Part shown: one piece after another, positions 1 through 6,653 of the stretch
How the letters are laid out: each line of letters begins with the position of its first letter
Numbering within the stretch: position 1 is the stretch's first letter
Assembly (NCBI GenBank): GCA_022728415.1
Contig: JAIJJM010000013.1
Span: 1 to 15,761, forward strand
DNA length: 15,761 nucleotides
Direction of reading: 5' to 3'
Source: Collinsella sp.
GTDB lineage: Bacteria; Actinomycetota; Coriobacteriia; Coriobacteriales; Coriobacteriaceae
Notes under the pieces: generated by a model
Database searches by the model: none
Seen by the model: only the letters and a program-made list of their open reading frames with translations
What the model was told of the DNA's origin: nothing
Made by a program: the position numbers and the translations under genes

Positions 1-207
1 ATTCAGCGTAAACTCGATAACCAATACTACACCGAAGCCGAAGCTTCTTTAGCCAGGGGCAGAATATCTGGTGCAGAAAATATAGTAAAAAATGATGCAA
101 CTCATTTCTGTGTTACTCAGGGCAAAAAAATGCAAATAGTTGAGCTGAAGACAGAAGGTGTAGGATTACATGGTGTCGCTCGTCTGACATTCAAATGTGG
201 AGAGTGA
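1..207 (+). CDS. yegR: C-terminal fragment of host YegR-like protein
   Basis: An open frame runs from the first base of the window to a TGA at 205-207, giving 68 residues that begin IQRKLDNQYYTEAEASLARG and end LTFKCGE. The start lies outside the window, so the gene is partial. From memory it matches the C-terminal two thirds of E. coli YegR, a small predicted lipoprotein of unknown function. The position fits: in E. coli K-12 yegR lies beside the P2 locI attachment site, next to the cryptic P2 remnant ogrK. This is host DNA flanking the prophage. The identification is by recall of the sequence and neighbourhood; no functional motif is visible in the fragment. Confidence 0.6.
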   Translation: MQRKLDNQYYTEAEASLARGRISGAENIVKNDATHFCVTQGKKMQIVELKTEGVGLHGVARLTFKCGE

Positions 208-366
208 GAATATTTTTTGGTAAGCGTCAAATATGCGCGTTCTGGCTGTGCGTAGCCGGAACCTGTGGGAGCACGATGCCGATAAGTGAAAGGCATCGTG
301 CTATGAAGGAGGATTCTATCGATGTGGTCAATGGAAGACGGTTACCAGAGATAGGGCTTATGCATA
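208..366. other. Host intergenic flank with an 11-bp perfect hairpin
   Basis: No convincing gene of normal size is present. A perfect 11-bp inverted repeat, AGCACGATGCC at 270-280 and GGCATCGTGCT at 292-302, surrounds an 11-base loop. No T-run follows on the plus strand, so it is not a canonical intrinsic terminator, although it could end yegR transcription less efficiently. Directly after it a strong Shine-Dalgarno (AAGGAGG, 306-312) precedes ATG at 322 and a 10-codon frame (MWSMEDGYQR) ending with TAG at 352-354. Confidence 0.5.
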
Positions 367-393
367 AAAAAATAAGCCCGTGTAAGGGAGATT
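367..393. other. attL core (P2 attachment site)
   Basis: These 27 bases (six A, then TAAGCCCGTG, TAAGGGAGATT) match the P2 attP/attB core as I know it. The reverse complement, reading CCCTTACACGGGC then TTATTTTTT, is the 3' terminal part of the E. coli CyaR small RNA, whose terminator forms the bacterial locI site. To the right the sequence is not CyaR but the phage arm leading to int, so this is the left hybrid site. The CyaR body should lie beyond attR, outside the window, with its terminator restored by the second core copy. Confidence 0.9.
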
Positions 394-410
394 TAGGGTG
401 TCACCAGTAG

Positions 411-465
411 GGGCTTTCAACGGTACAATGCGGGTTTGAGCGGCATAAATTACCACTGAAAGCCC
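411..465. repeat. 9-bp inverted repeat in the attP arm
   Basis: GGGCTTTCA at 411-419 is the exact inverse of TGAAAGCCC at 457-465, with 37 bases between. It lies between the att core and the end of int. It could fold in the int transcript, or be a symmetric protein-binding arrangement in the intasome. A TTAAACG motif at 466-472 next to it resembles part of a Cox box. Function is inferred only. Confidence 0.4.
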
Positions 466-472
466 TTAAACG

Positions 473-1486
473 TTACTCTACTGTGGACACTGTGTGGACA
501 CTCTCGACCTCAGTACCACCTCTTAGCGGATTAAGAGAAATGGCGTCCTGAAGGTACTCTGGCGCAAAATGAGCGTAAACCATAGTTTGCTCAATCCGCG
601 TGTGACCTAGTATCCGTTGTAGCGTGATAATACTTCCTCCATTAATCATGAAATGAGTGGCAAAGCTGTGCCTTAGTGCATGTGTAGCTTGCCCCATTGG
701 CAAATCCGGTTTTATTGCTTTCATTGTTCGTCTGAAGCGAGGGTAATCAGCATCAGGGAATAAAAAACCTCGTTTGTTATCCGCGATCATTTTGGCAACA
801 GCCTCTGAGATCGGGACGGTGCGTGGTTTGTTTGTTTTCGTTTTAACAAACGTGACGCGGTTATGGATGATATTTTCTGCTTTCAAACGAGCTGCTTCTC
901 CCCAACGTGCTCCAGTACTCAGGCAAAGAATCGCAATCTTTTTGTTGTCGCCGTCAAGAGCAGCAAGCAGTAAGGCAATTTCTTCCTGCGTGAGATAGCC
1001 TGTGTCTGGTTTTTCCTCCTTAAGCCTTTTTGTCCCTCTGATAGGGTGCTCACCAAAGAATAACTCCGCTTCAATCAGGGCTGTAAACATGCCGCTAATA
1101 CATGTTAAATCACGATTGATACTCGAAGGTTTAATACCCTGACTTCTTCGGGTGGCGCAGTACTGGCTGATAAGCGATTTCGTAATTTGAAATGCGCATG
1201 GGTCATTCGTTATTTTTGTGAAGATTTCAATTTTCCCAAGATTAGATTTCCCATGCTCTTCGTGTTTACCCTTTAAATCCCACCAGATCTGTGTCAGCTC
1301 CGACAGACGTCGCTTGTCTGTTGGTTTTGATAGCCATTCTTTATTGTGGTGGTTGTACAACGTGTATTTCTCGAAAGCGACAGCTTCGCTTTTCTTATCA
1401 AACTTCCTACGGATGCGTTTTCCATTACGTCCAGTAGGGCGGATGTCCACTTCATATCGACCATCATCGAGTTTTTTGATTGCCAT
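473..1486 (-). CDS. int: P2-type integrase (tyrosine recombinase)
   Basis: Site-specific recombinase of 337 residues, the length of P2 Int, that inserts and excises the prophage at the att core. An N-terminal arm-binding domain (about 1-60, with the typical GRYEVDIRP start) is followed by a SAM-like core-binding domain (about 60-155) and the catalytic domain. Visible catalytic residues are Arg194 (GARWGEAARL), a lysine at 215 or 217, His269 and Arg272 (HALRHSFATH), His295 (LGHTR) and the nucleophile Tyr304 (TMVYAHF). The ATG at 1486 has GGAGGG upstream at suitable spacing. It lies downstream of the repressor gene on the same strand, so both may be expressed in the lysogen. The gene looks intact, so excision is possible if attR survives. 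Confidence 0.97.
   Translation of the reverse strand: MAIKKLDDGRYEVDIRPTGRNGKRIRRKFDKKSEAVAFEKYTLYNHHNKEWLSKPTDKRRLSELTQIWWDLKGKHEEHGKSNLGKIEIFTKITNDPCAFQITKSLISQYCATRRSQGIKPSSINRDLTCISGMFTALIEAELFFGEHPIRGTKRLKEEKPDTGYLTQEEIALLLAALDGDNKKIAILCLSTGARWGEAARLKAENIIHNRVTFVKTKTNKPRTVPISEAVAKMIADNKRGFLFPDADYPRFRRTMKAIKPDLPMGQATHALRHSFATHFMINGGSIITLQRILGHTRIEQTMVYAHFAPEYLQDAISLNPLRGGTEVESVHTVSTVE
482..500. promoter_or_regulatory. Paired integrase arm-binding sites
   Basis: TGTGGACA occurs twice, at 482-489 and 493-500, eleven bases apart, about one helical turn. This matches what I recall as the arm-type site of P2 integrase, recognised by the N-terminal domain while the C-terminal domain binds the core. 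Both copies lie inside the last codons of int, so they also encode part of its VESVHTVSTVE tail. Confidence 0.65.
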
Positions 1487-1516
1487 CAGAAAACCCTCCG
1501 AGTGGTGTGTTTTTTT

Positions 1517-1561
1517 GCGACTACTAATCGCTTTTTTCGTGGTGGCTGAAATTTAGCCACC
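1517..1561. other. Two stem-loops between C and int
   Basis: GCGA/TCGC around 1517-1531 is followed by TTTTTT on the plus strand, and a perfect 7-bp inverted repeat, GGTGGCT (1541-1547) with AGCCACC (1555-1561), lies beside it. On the minus strand, the direction of C and int, neither is followed by a T-run. They may modulate the level of int relative to C, or stop antisense transcription. No terminator is firmly called. Confidence 0.4.
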
Positions 1562-1601
1562 AATAGTAGGCACTTGTGATGAATATATTCACGATGAATT
1601 G

Positions 1602-1901
1602 TTAACCAGTCTTTTGACCGGAGTGGGGCGACGTTGTTTCGTTTTGCCCAAAGTGTGCGAGAGCGGGCGCAATTTGCCCGGACTCAGGAGCGATCTGATT
1701 GGTCATGAACCATAAAGTGTATTTGGTGAATTGTGGGGTCTGCAGGATGTTCATCATGACATCTGTTGGAGGTGTTGAACGACCACTTTCATAGTAACTC
1801 AGCGTGCCATACGGAACCCCTGTTAAATCAGCAAGTTGTTGTCTGCTCAAATACTCTGATTTTCGCATTAAGACTATCTTCTCGCTTATCGTGTTTGACA
1901 T
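1602..1901 (-). CDS. C: P2 immunity repressor C
   Basis: Lysogeny repressor of 99 residues, the length of P2 C, which shuts off the early promoter and maintains the prophage. An HTH of the XRE/434 type occupies about residues 15-45 (LSRQQLADLTGVPYGTLSYYESG), with Gln21-Gln22 and the TLSYYESG recognition helix visible. A beta-rich dimerisation part follows, and the tail is polar (PHSGQKTG). By recall it is close or identical to the original P2 C, which implies immunity to P2 rather than to heteroimmune relatives. It is divergent from cox, and its own start is overlapped by the operator region, consistent with autoregulation. Confidence 0.95.
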   Translation of the reverse strand: MSNTISEKIVLMRKSEYLSRQQLADLTGVPYGTLSYYESGRSTPPTDVMMNILQTPQFTKYTLWFMTNQIAPESGQIAPALAHFGQNETTSPHSGQKTG

Positions 1902-1905
1902 GGTG

Positions 1906-1934
1906 TTTAGATCTCAATAGTATTTAGTTTAGAT
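1906..1934. promoter_or_regulatory. C repressor operator (direct repeats, 22-bp spacing)
   Basis: TTTAGAT occurs at 1906-1912 and again at 1928-1934, exactly 22 bp apart, so both copies face the same side of the helix. P2 C is known to bind directly repeated half-sites about two turns apart. Related TTTAGT motifs are at 1923-1928 and 1943-1948. On the minus strand a -10-like TACTAT (1917-1922) lies between the repeats, so binding would also control the C promoter. Confidence 0.7.
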
Positions 1935-1950
1935 GTAGATTGTTTAGTGC

Positions 1951-1980
1951 TTGGATGTGGGCACTAAAAGGCATTATAAG
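1951..1980 (+). promoter_or_regulatory. Probable early promoter Pe
   Basis: TTGGAT (1951-1956) and TATAAG (1975-1980), with 18 bases between, form a plausible sigma-70 promoter reading into cox and the replication genes. It lies beside the C operators. Cox-box-like motifs TAAAAGGCA (1965-1973) and TTAAACGCA (1984-1992) overlap or adjoin it. The P2 Cox box is TTAAAGGCA or close, as I recall. Cox binding could therefore act on this promoter or on the divergent Pc. Confidence 0.5.
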
Positions 1981-2015
1981 ACATTAAACGCAATTCATGA
2001 GGGCTAGAGGACGAC

Positions 2016-2291
2016 ATGAGCAAGCAAGTAACACTCATGACTGATGCGATTCCTTATCAGGAGTTCGCAAAACTAATAGGAAAATCGACAGGAGCGGTTC
2101 GTCGGATGATCGATAAAGGAAAGCTGCCTGTAATTAATATGACCGATCCACAATCAGCTTCAGGTCGTGCAGGTGAATATTGGGTATACCTTCCGGCATG
2201 GAATAACGGACTAAAACTGGCTTATGAAAGCCGCCCTAAAGAGATTCGTGACGGCTGGTTGATGTGGTTAGGTCTCGGTGAACCACGTTAA
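2016..2291 (+). CDS. cox: Cox excisionase and repressor of Pc
   Basis: Small DNA-binding protein of 91 residues, the P2 Cox length. Cox directs the integrase toward excision, represses the C promoter and, in P2, also activates the satellite P4. Residues 14-40 (YQEFAKLIGKSTGAVRRMID) form the winged-helix/MerR-like recognition segment. AGAGGA precedes the ATG at 2016. It is the first gene of the early operon, divergent from C, so C and Cox form the bistable switch. It is intact; by recall it differs from reference P2 at most at single residues. Confidence 0.95.
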   Translation: MSKQVTLMTDAIPYQEFAKLIGKSTGAVRRMIDKGKLPVINMTDPQSASGRAGEYWVYLPAWNNGLKLAYESRPKEIRDGWLMWLGLGEPR

Positions 2292-2301
2292 GGAGAACCG
2301 T

Positions 2302-2472
2302 ATGAATGAGCCTCGTTGTATTGCTCAGTTACTGCGTAACGAAAGCCCCAGGGCGATTGACTTCACCATCACCCACGGTAAGGGGCGTAAGGGAATCATT
2401 ATCCGCACCAAAAAACAGAGTCCGTTAAAAAAGGCTCTGACCTTTCTGAAAAGCCGGAGGGTATGGAAATGA
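2302..2472 (+). CDS. Small basic early protein (P2 Orf78-like)
   Basis: A 56-residue basic protein starting MNEPRCIAQLLRNESPRAI. The ATG at 2302 is chosen because AAGGAG (2290-2295) lies six bases upstream; an in-frame ATG at 2278 would overlap the end of cox and has no such site. The C-terminal half is rich in Lys and Arg (GKGRKGIIIRTKKQSPLKKALTFLKSRRVWK pattern, about residues 26-56). I associate it with the family annotated from phage 186 as filamentation-like (Fil), but cannot show that activity. It sits between cox and B and its stop overlaps the B start (ATGA), so it is translationally coupled to B. Confidence 0.8.
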   Translation: MNEPRCIAQLLRNESPRAIDFTITHGKGRKGIIIRTKKQSPLKKALTFLKSRRVWK

Positions 2473-2972
2473 CAGTGATGACGCTCAATCTCGTTGAAAA
2501 ACAGCCAGCAGCTATGCGCCGGATAATTGGCAAGCATCTTGCCGTCCCTCGCTGGCAGGATACATGTGATTATTATAATCAGATGATGGAGCGCGAACGG
2601 CTAACGGTTTGCTTTCATGCACAGTTAAAACAGCGTCACGCAACGATGCGTTTTGAAGAAATGAACGACGTCGAACGTGAACGGCTGGTTTGTGCAATTG
2701 ATGAATTGCGTGGGGCATTCTCAAAACGCCGTCAGGTCGGTGCAAGTGAGTATGCATATATTAGTTTTTTAACAGTCAGCCAGCGACGTACTTTATTTAT
2801 GCACGCACGACTGACAGAAAAAGAATTCAACCAGCCGTACTGGCGAATTAATGAAGAATCATGTTACTGGCGTGATGCTTTATTCCGTGCATTACGTGAA
2901 TTATTCAGTCTGTTTGAGTATGCACCGACAATTCTGACGTCGGTAAAACCAGAGCAATATCTGCATTAAATA
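2469..2972 (+). CDS. B: Replication protein B (DnaB-interacting)
   Basis: P2 gpB helps bring the host DnaB helicase to the phage origin and is needed for lagging-strand synthesis. The start is set at the ATG at 2469, which gives the 166 residues of P2 gpB (MTVMTLNLVEKQPAAMRR). GGAGGG at 2456-2461 is seven bases from this ATG but only one base from the ATG at 2463. The protein is largely alpha-helical with many Arg and Glu residues and no classical Walker motif. The start overlaps the preceding stop (ATGA). The coding sequence ends with the TAA that follows LH at the end of the frame. Identification by recall of the P2 sequence is strong. Confidence 0.93.
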
Positions 2973-2990
2973 ATTAACCAGAGTTTTTAA

Positions 2991-3018
2991 CGCACTTAAT
3001 CGTGCGGGGCTTCTTTTT
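2991..3018 (+). terminator. Stem-loop with T-run after B
   Basis: CGCAC (2991-2995) pairs with GTGCG (3002-3006) around a six-base loop, followed by GGG and then CTTCTTTTT to 3018. It lies in the only sizeable gap of the early operon, between B and the next small gene. It may attenuate transcription into the downstream genes. The short stem and the spacer before the T-run make it a weak terminator. Confidence 0.45.
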
Positions 3019-3032
3019 GCCTGGAGAAAGTC

Positions 3033-3257
3033 ATGCATACAGTTTCTGAAAATCAGTGCGGTAAATACGCATTACTGCTGCAACAGGCCAGAACCGAAGC
3101 ACAGGCCGACGCTGCGACGCGCTTTTCTTCTCATCTTGACGCCATGATTCGCCATATCACAAAGGCGGAGTTATCCCGCGTGGAGATAGTCGAGCTGCTC
3201 AGTCAGGAGTCGGAAAAATTTCACAATATCGGATTGTCTCGCGGGGAGGTGCTTTGA
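3033..3257 (+). CDS. P2 Orf80-like protein (DUF2732 type)
   Basis: A 74-residue, mainly helical early protein, [20 protein letters not shown] at the start, with GGAG ahead of the ATG. It matches P2 orf80 by order, size and sequence as I recall it, a family usually listed as DUF2732. Function is unknown. Its TGA overlaps the ATG of the next gene (TGATG), so the two are coupled. Confidence 0.85.
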   Translation: MHTVSENQCGKYALLLQQARTEAQADAATRFSSHLDAMIRHITKAELSRVEIVELLSQESEKFHNIGLSRGEVL

Positions 3258-3559
3258 TGTCCTGTTCTCATTCAGTTGTATTACTGAATAACGCCTTAAA
3301 AATCGCCGTTATGGAAAATGGTGATTTATCTCTTATTCAACTTTGTCTTGATAAAGAAAAACGCGACATAACTGAATCTGTTATCGCGATTTATCAGAAT
3401 GAATTAAACCTCCTGTCTGATGTGGTCAATTTACTTGTTAAACGCGCGGTATTCCACAAGCAAATTTCCTCCGTGGATGAACTGACAAAATTAACGACAG
3501 AAATCGTCAGCTATTGCGCTGATGAATTTAAGAAACTGAACGACAAAAGGAACTGGTAA
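3257..3559 (+). CDS. P2 Orf81-like early protein, function unknown
   Basis: A 100-residue helical protein ([20 protein letters not shown]). The ATG at 3257 is preferred over an in-frame TTG at 3254 because GGGGAGG (3243-3249) is seven bases upstream. It overlaps the preceding stop and its own TAA overlaps the next ATG (TAATG). A leucine-rich central helix (about residues 48-62, LNLLSDVVNLLVKRA) could mediate assembly. I know no activity for it. It corresponds to P2 orf81 by position. Confidence 0.82.
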   Translation: MSCSHSVVLLNNALKIAVMENGDLSLIQLCLDKEKRDITESVIAIYQNELNLLSDVVNLLVKRAVFHKQISSVDELTKLTTEIVSYCADEFKKLNDKRNW

Positions 3560-3783
3560 TGCCGGACAACGTAGATTTCATTCAGGAACAACAGGCTGAA
3601 TTACTGGAGCGCCAGATTAACGCGGCAAGGGTAAAACATTGCGGTGTTTCTGCGCTGGTTTGCGAAGAGTGTGACGTGCCAATACCTGCTGCCCGTCGTG
3701 CGGCTTATCCGTCAGCCACGCGTTGTGTTTCCTGTCAGTCAGTCTTTGAAGCAAAAAACAAACATTACCGGAGAACGGCATGA
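3559..3783 (+). CDS. TraR/DksA-type zinc-finger protein (P2 Orf82)
   Basis: A 74-residue protein with a C4 zinc finger: a CEEC-type pair (Cys-X2-Cys in VCEECDVPIP) and a second pair in RCVSCQS, separated by about 17 residues. This is the DksA/TraR C-terminal pattern. F-plasmid TraR and related phage proteins of this size bind RNA polymerase through the secondary channel and alter promoter choice without ppGpp. An acidic residue pair near the N-terminus (VDFIQEQQAELLERQ) fits the TraR tip helix. It is coupled to its neighbours by TAATG upstream and ATGA downstream. A role in tuning transcription during phage replication is inference. Confidence 0.88.
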   Translation: MPDNVDFIQEQQAELLERQINAARVKHCGVSALVCEECDVPIPAARRAAYPSATRCVSCQSVFEAKNKHYRRTA

Positions 3784-4055
3784 GTATTCGTATTGAAATT
3801 GGCGAACGTTATGTCGTTACCAGTGACAGCTTTCAGTTTATTCTCCACGAGAAAAAGAGAGCGGAAAGCGGTAAAAACGCCGGTCAGGAATGGCTGTCGG
3901 TGGTTGGTTATTACCCGAAATTAAGCCAGCTCGTTTCCGGCCTGATGCATCACGATATTCTGACCGGAAGCGCAAAGTCTTTTGCTGATTTAAACGCGCA
4001 GGTTGAGCAACTCAGCAAGCGTTGTTCAGAGGCTTTTGGCTCATATGGCCGTTAA
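3780..4055 (+). CDS. P2 Orf83-like protein (DUF5405 type)
   Basis: A 91-residue protein starting MSIRIEIGERYVVTSDSFQF, with a beta-rich first half and a helical C-terminal half. It matches P2 orf83 in size and position; I associate it with DUF5405. No function is known to me. Its ATG overlaps the stop of the zinc-finger gene, and its last 11 bases overlap the start of A in another frame, the tight packing of a single replication operon. Confidence 0.82.
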   Translation: MSIRIEIGERYVVTSDSFQFILHEKKRAESGKNAGQEWLSVVGYYPKLSQLVSGLMHHDILTGSAKSFADLNAQVEQLSKRCSEAFGSYGR

Positions 4056-6324
4056 AGCCTCCGGGCGTTTTGTCCCTCCGTCAGCATTTGCCGCAGGCAC
4101 CGGTAAGGCGTTTACCGGTGCTTATGCATGGAACGCGCCACGCGAGGCTGTCGGGCGCGAAAGACCCCTTACACGTGACGAGATGCGTCAGGTGCAAGGT
4201 GTTTTATCCACGATTAACCGCCTGCCTTACTTTTTGCGCTCGCTGTTTACTTCACGCTATGACTACATCCGGCGCAATAAAAGCCCGGTGCACGGGTTTT
4301 ATTTCCTCACATCCACTTTTCAGCGTCGTTTATGGCCGCGCATTGAGCGCGTGAATCAGCGCCATGAAATGAACACCGACGCGTCGTTGCTGTTTCTGGC
4401 AGAGCGTGACCATTATGCGCGTCTGCCGGGGATGAATGACAAGGAACTGAAAAAGTTTGCCGCCCGTATCTCATCGCAGCTTTTCATGATGTATGAGGAA
4501 CTCTGCGATGCATGGGTTGATGCACATGGCGAGAAAGAATCGCTGTTTACGGATGAGGCTCAGGCGCATCTGTATGGTCATGTTGCTGGCGCTGCACGAG
4601 CTTTCAATATTTCCCCTCTCTACTGGAAAAAATACCGTAAAGGACAGATGACCACGAGGCAGGCATATTCTGCCATTGCCCGTCTGTTTAACGATGAGTG
4701 GTGGACTCATCAGCTTAAAGGTCAGCGTATGCGCTGGCATGAGGCGTTACTGATTGCTGTCGGGGAGGTGAATAAAGACCGTTCTCCTTATGCCAGTAAA
4801 CATGCCATTCGTGATGTGCGTGCGCGCCGCCAGGCAAATCTGGAATTTCTTAAATCGTGTGACCTTGAAAACAGGGAAACCGGCGAGCGCATCGACCTTA
4901 TCAGTAAGGTGATGGGAAGTATTTCTAATCCTGAAATTCGCCGGATGGAGCTGATGAACACCATTGCCGGTATTGAGCGTTACGCCGCCGCAGAGGGTGA
5001 TGTGGGGATGTTTATCACGCTGACCGCGCCGTCAAAGTATCACCCGACACGTCAGGTCGGAAAAGGCGAAAGTAAAACCGTCCAGCTAAATCACGGCTGG
5101 AACGATGAGGCATTTAATCCAAAGGATGCGCAGCGTTATCTCTGCCGCATCTGGAGCCTGATGCGCACGGCATTCAAGGATAATGATTTACAGGTCTACG
5201 GTTTGCGTGTCGTCGAGCCACACCACGACGGAACGCCGCACTGGCATATGATGCTTTTTTGTAATCCACGTCAGCGTAACCAGATTATCGAAACCATGCG
5301 TCGCTACGCGCTCAAAGAGGATGGCGACGAAAGAGGAGCCGAGCGAAACCGTTTTCAGGCGAAACACCTTAACCGGGGCGGTGCTGCGGGGTATATCGCG
5401 AAATACATTTCAAAAAATATCGACGGCTATGCACTGGATGGTCAGCTCGATAACGATACCGGCAGACCTCTGAAAGATACTGCCGCGGCTGTTACTGCAT
5501 GGGCGTCAACGTGGCGCATCCCGCAATTTAAAACGGTTGGTCTGCCGACAATGGGGGCTTACCGTGAACTACGCAAATTGCCTCGCGGCGTCAGCATTGC
5601 TGATGAGTTTGACGAACGCGTCGAGGCTGCACGCGCTGCCGCAGACAGTGGCGATTTTGCGTTGTATATCAGTGCGCAGGGTGGGGCAAATGTTCCGCGC
5701 GATTGCCAGACTGTCAGAGTCGCCCGTAGCCCGTCGGATGAAGTTAACGAGTACGAGGAAGAAGTCGAGAGAGTGGTCGGCATTTACGCGCCGCATCTCG
5801 GCGCGCGTCATATTCATATCACCAGAACGACAGACTGGCGCATTGTTCCGAAAGTTCCGGTCGTGGAGCCTTTAACTTTAAAAAGCGGCATCGCCGCGCC
5901 TCGGAGTCCTGTCAATAACTGTGGAAAGCTCACCGGTGGTGATACTTCGTTACCGGCTCCCACACCTTCTGAGCACGCCGCAGCAGTGCTTAATCTGGTT
6001 GATGACGGTGTTATTGAATGGAATGACCAGGAGGTCGTGAGGGCGCTCAGGGGCGCATTAAAACGAGGTCTGAGAAGACCAAACCGTCAGCAAAGAAACG
6101 GAAGCCCGTTAAAACAGCATGAAATGGCACCATCGGCCAGACTGACCCGGTCAGAACGAATGCAAATTACCCGTATCCGCGTTGACCTTGCTCAGAACGG
6201 TATCAGGCCGCAGCGATGGGAGCTTGAGGCGCTGGCGCGTGGAGCAATTGTAAATTACGACGGGAAAAAATTCACGTATCCAGTCGCTGATGAGTGGCGG
6301 GGATTCTCAGCAGTAATGGAGTGA
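4045..6324 (+). CDS. A: Replication initiator A (HUH rolling-circle endonuclease)
   Basis: gpA nicks the phage origin and stays covalently bound to start rolling-circle replication, acting mostly in cis. The ATG at 4045 gives 759 residues (MAVKASGRFVPPSAFAAGTG), close to the 761 of P2 gpA; the longer frame from 4003 would need a TTG start and overlap more of the previous gene. The HUH metal-binding motif is PHWH (His399, His401), preceded by VVEPHHDGT. Tyr450 and Tyr454 in GYIAKYISKN are exactly the two catalytic tyrosines reported for P2 A. The C-terminal third is less conserved and ends in GFSAVME, near the border with the cargo island. The origin lies within the gene. Confidence 0.97.
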   Translation: MAVKASGRFVPPSAFAAGTGKAFTGAYAWNAPREAVGRERPLTRDEMRQVQGVLSTINRLPYFLRSLFTSRYDYIRRNKSPVHGFYFLTSTFQRRLWPRIERVNQRHEMNTDASLLFLAERDHYARLPGMNDKELKKFAARISSQLFMMYEELCDAWVDAHGEKESLFTDEAQAHLYGHVAGAARAFNISPLYWKKYRKGQMTTRQAYSAIARLFNDEWWTHQLKGQRMRWHEALLIAVGEVNKDRSPYASKHAIRDVRARRQANLEFLKSCDLENRETGERIDLISKVMGSISNPEIRRMELMNTIAGIERYAAAEGDVGMFITLTAPSKYHPTRQVGKGESKTVQLNHGWNDEAFNPKDAQRYLCRIWSLMRTAFKDNDLQVYGLRVVEPHHDGTPHWHMMLFCNPRQRNQIIETMRRYALKEDGDERGAERNRFQAKHLNRGGAAGYIAKYISKNIDGYALDGQLDNDTGRPLKDTAAAVTAWASTWRIPQFKTVGLPTMGAYRELRKLPRGVSIADEFDERVEAARAAADSGDFALYISAQGGANVPRDCQTVRVARSPSDEVNEYEEEVERVVGIYAPHLGARHIHITRTTDWRIVPKVPVVEPLTLKSGIAAPRSPVNNCGKLTGGDTSLPAPTPSEHAAAVLNLVDDGVIEWNDQEVVRALRGALKRGLRRPNRQQRNGSPLKQHEMAPSARLTRSERMQITRIRVDLAQNGIRPQRWELEALARGAIVNYDGKKFTYPVADEWRGFSAVME
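5787..5909 (+). other. Candidate replication origin inside A
   Basis: Two perfect hairpins lie close together in the A coding sequence. CGCGCCG (5787-5793) pairs with CGGCGCG (5799-5805), and GCGGC (5885-5889) pairs with GCCGC (5893-5897). The second is directly followed by GCCTCGGAGTCC (5898-5909), which I recall as resembling the sequence around the P2 A cleavage site. HUH endonucleases usually nick next to such hairpins. P2 ori is known to lie within A. Which of the two holds the nick is inferred. Confidence 0.55.
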
Positions 6325-6494
6325 ACGTCGCCAGTTGCGAAAATTATTTACAGGGGGCAGCGTTAAGCATCTAAAGATCTTGTTCTATGATTAGAATGTT
6401 TCCTCGTTGCACTCTCGTATAGTTATTTAATGGGAAGATGTACTCTATATGTTGTGTTTTGGTGATAAATGAAGCCAAAGGAAGGAGATTTTGC

Positions 6495-6522
6495 TTGATT
6501 GATGGGCGCTCTTTGCTATACA
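6495..6522 (+). promoter_or_regulatory. Candidate promoter for the membrane-protein pair
   Basis: TTGATT (6495-6500) and TATACA (6517-6522), spaced 16 bases, read toward the genes at 6654 and 7049. It is one of two plausible sites; no operator logic is evident. Confidence 0.35.
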
Positions 6523-6589
6523 CCTTGTATTGAGAAGGAGAAGTAATCAAGGATTAAGCTGGCTTTTGTCAAAAATCTGAAAAGCTTTT

Positions 6590-6619
6590 TTGACTGAATA
6601 CGATAGCGAGTTGTACTAT
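6590..6619 (+). promoter_or_regulatory. Second candidate promoter for the membrane-protein pair
   Basis: TTGACT (6590-6595) and TACTAT (6614-6619), spaced 18 bases, would start transcription about 28 bases before the ATG at 6654. The -35 overlaps the right arm of the AT-rich inverted repeat at 6568-6594, which could give control by a DNA-binding protein. Confidence 0.4.
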
Positions 6620-6653
6620 TTGCGCCCTCAAAAGTAACCGGCGGCTGGGTAAA

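Larger units (their letters stand above)
6325..6653. other. Leader region at the start of the cargo island
   Basis: No gene of normal size is seen. The stretch is AT-rich and begins directly after the stop of A, where P2-like phages diverge. It contains two candidate plus-strand promoters (listed separately) and a long AT inverted repeat, GTCAAAAA (6568-6575) with TTTTTTGAC (6586-6594), allowing one bulge. The repeat could act as a weak terminator for read-through from A, or as an operator overlapping the second promoter. Confidence 0.5.

Noticed and set aside
195..410. 71-aa frame across the host flank and att core
   Set aside because: It runs through the attL junction, a hairpin and the phage arm, so it is not an evolved gene.
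4003..4044. Longer N-terminus for protein A
   Set aside because: It needs a TTG start and would depart from the P2 length; ATG 4045 also puts the catalytic tyrosines at 450 and 454 as reported.
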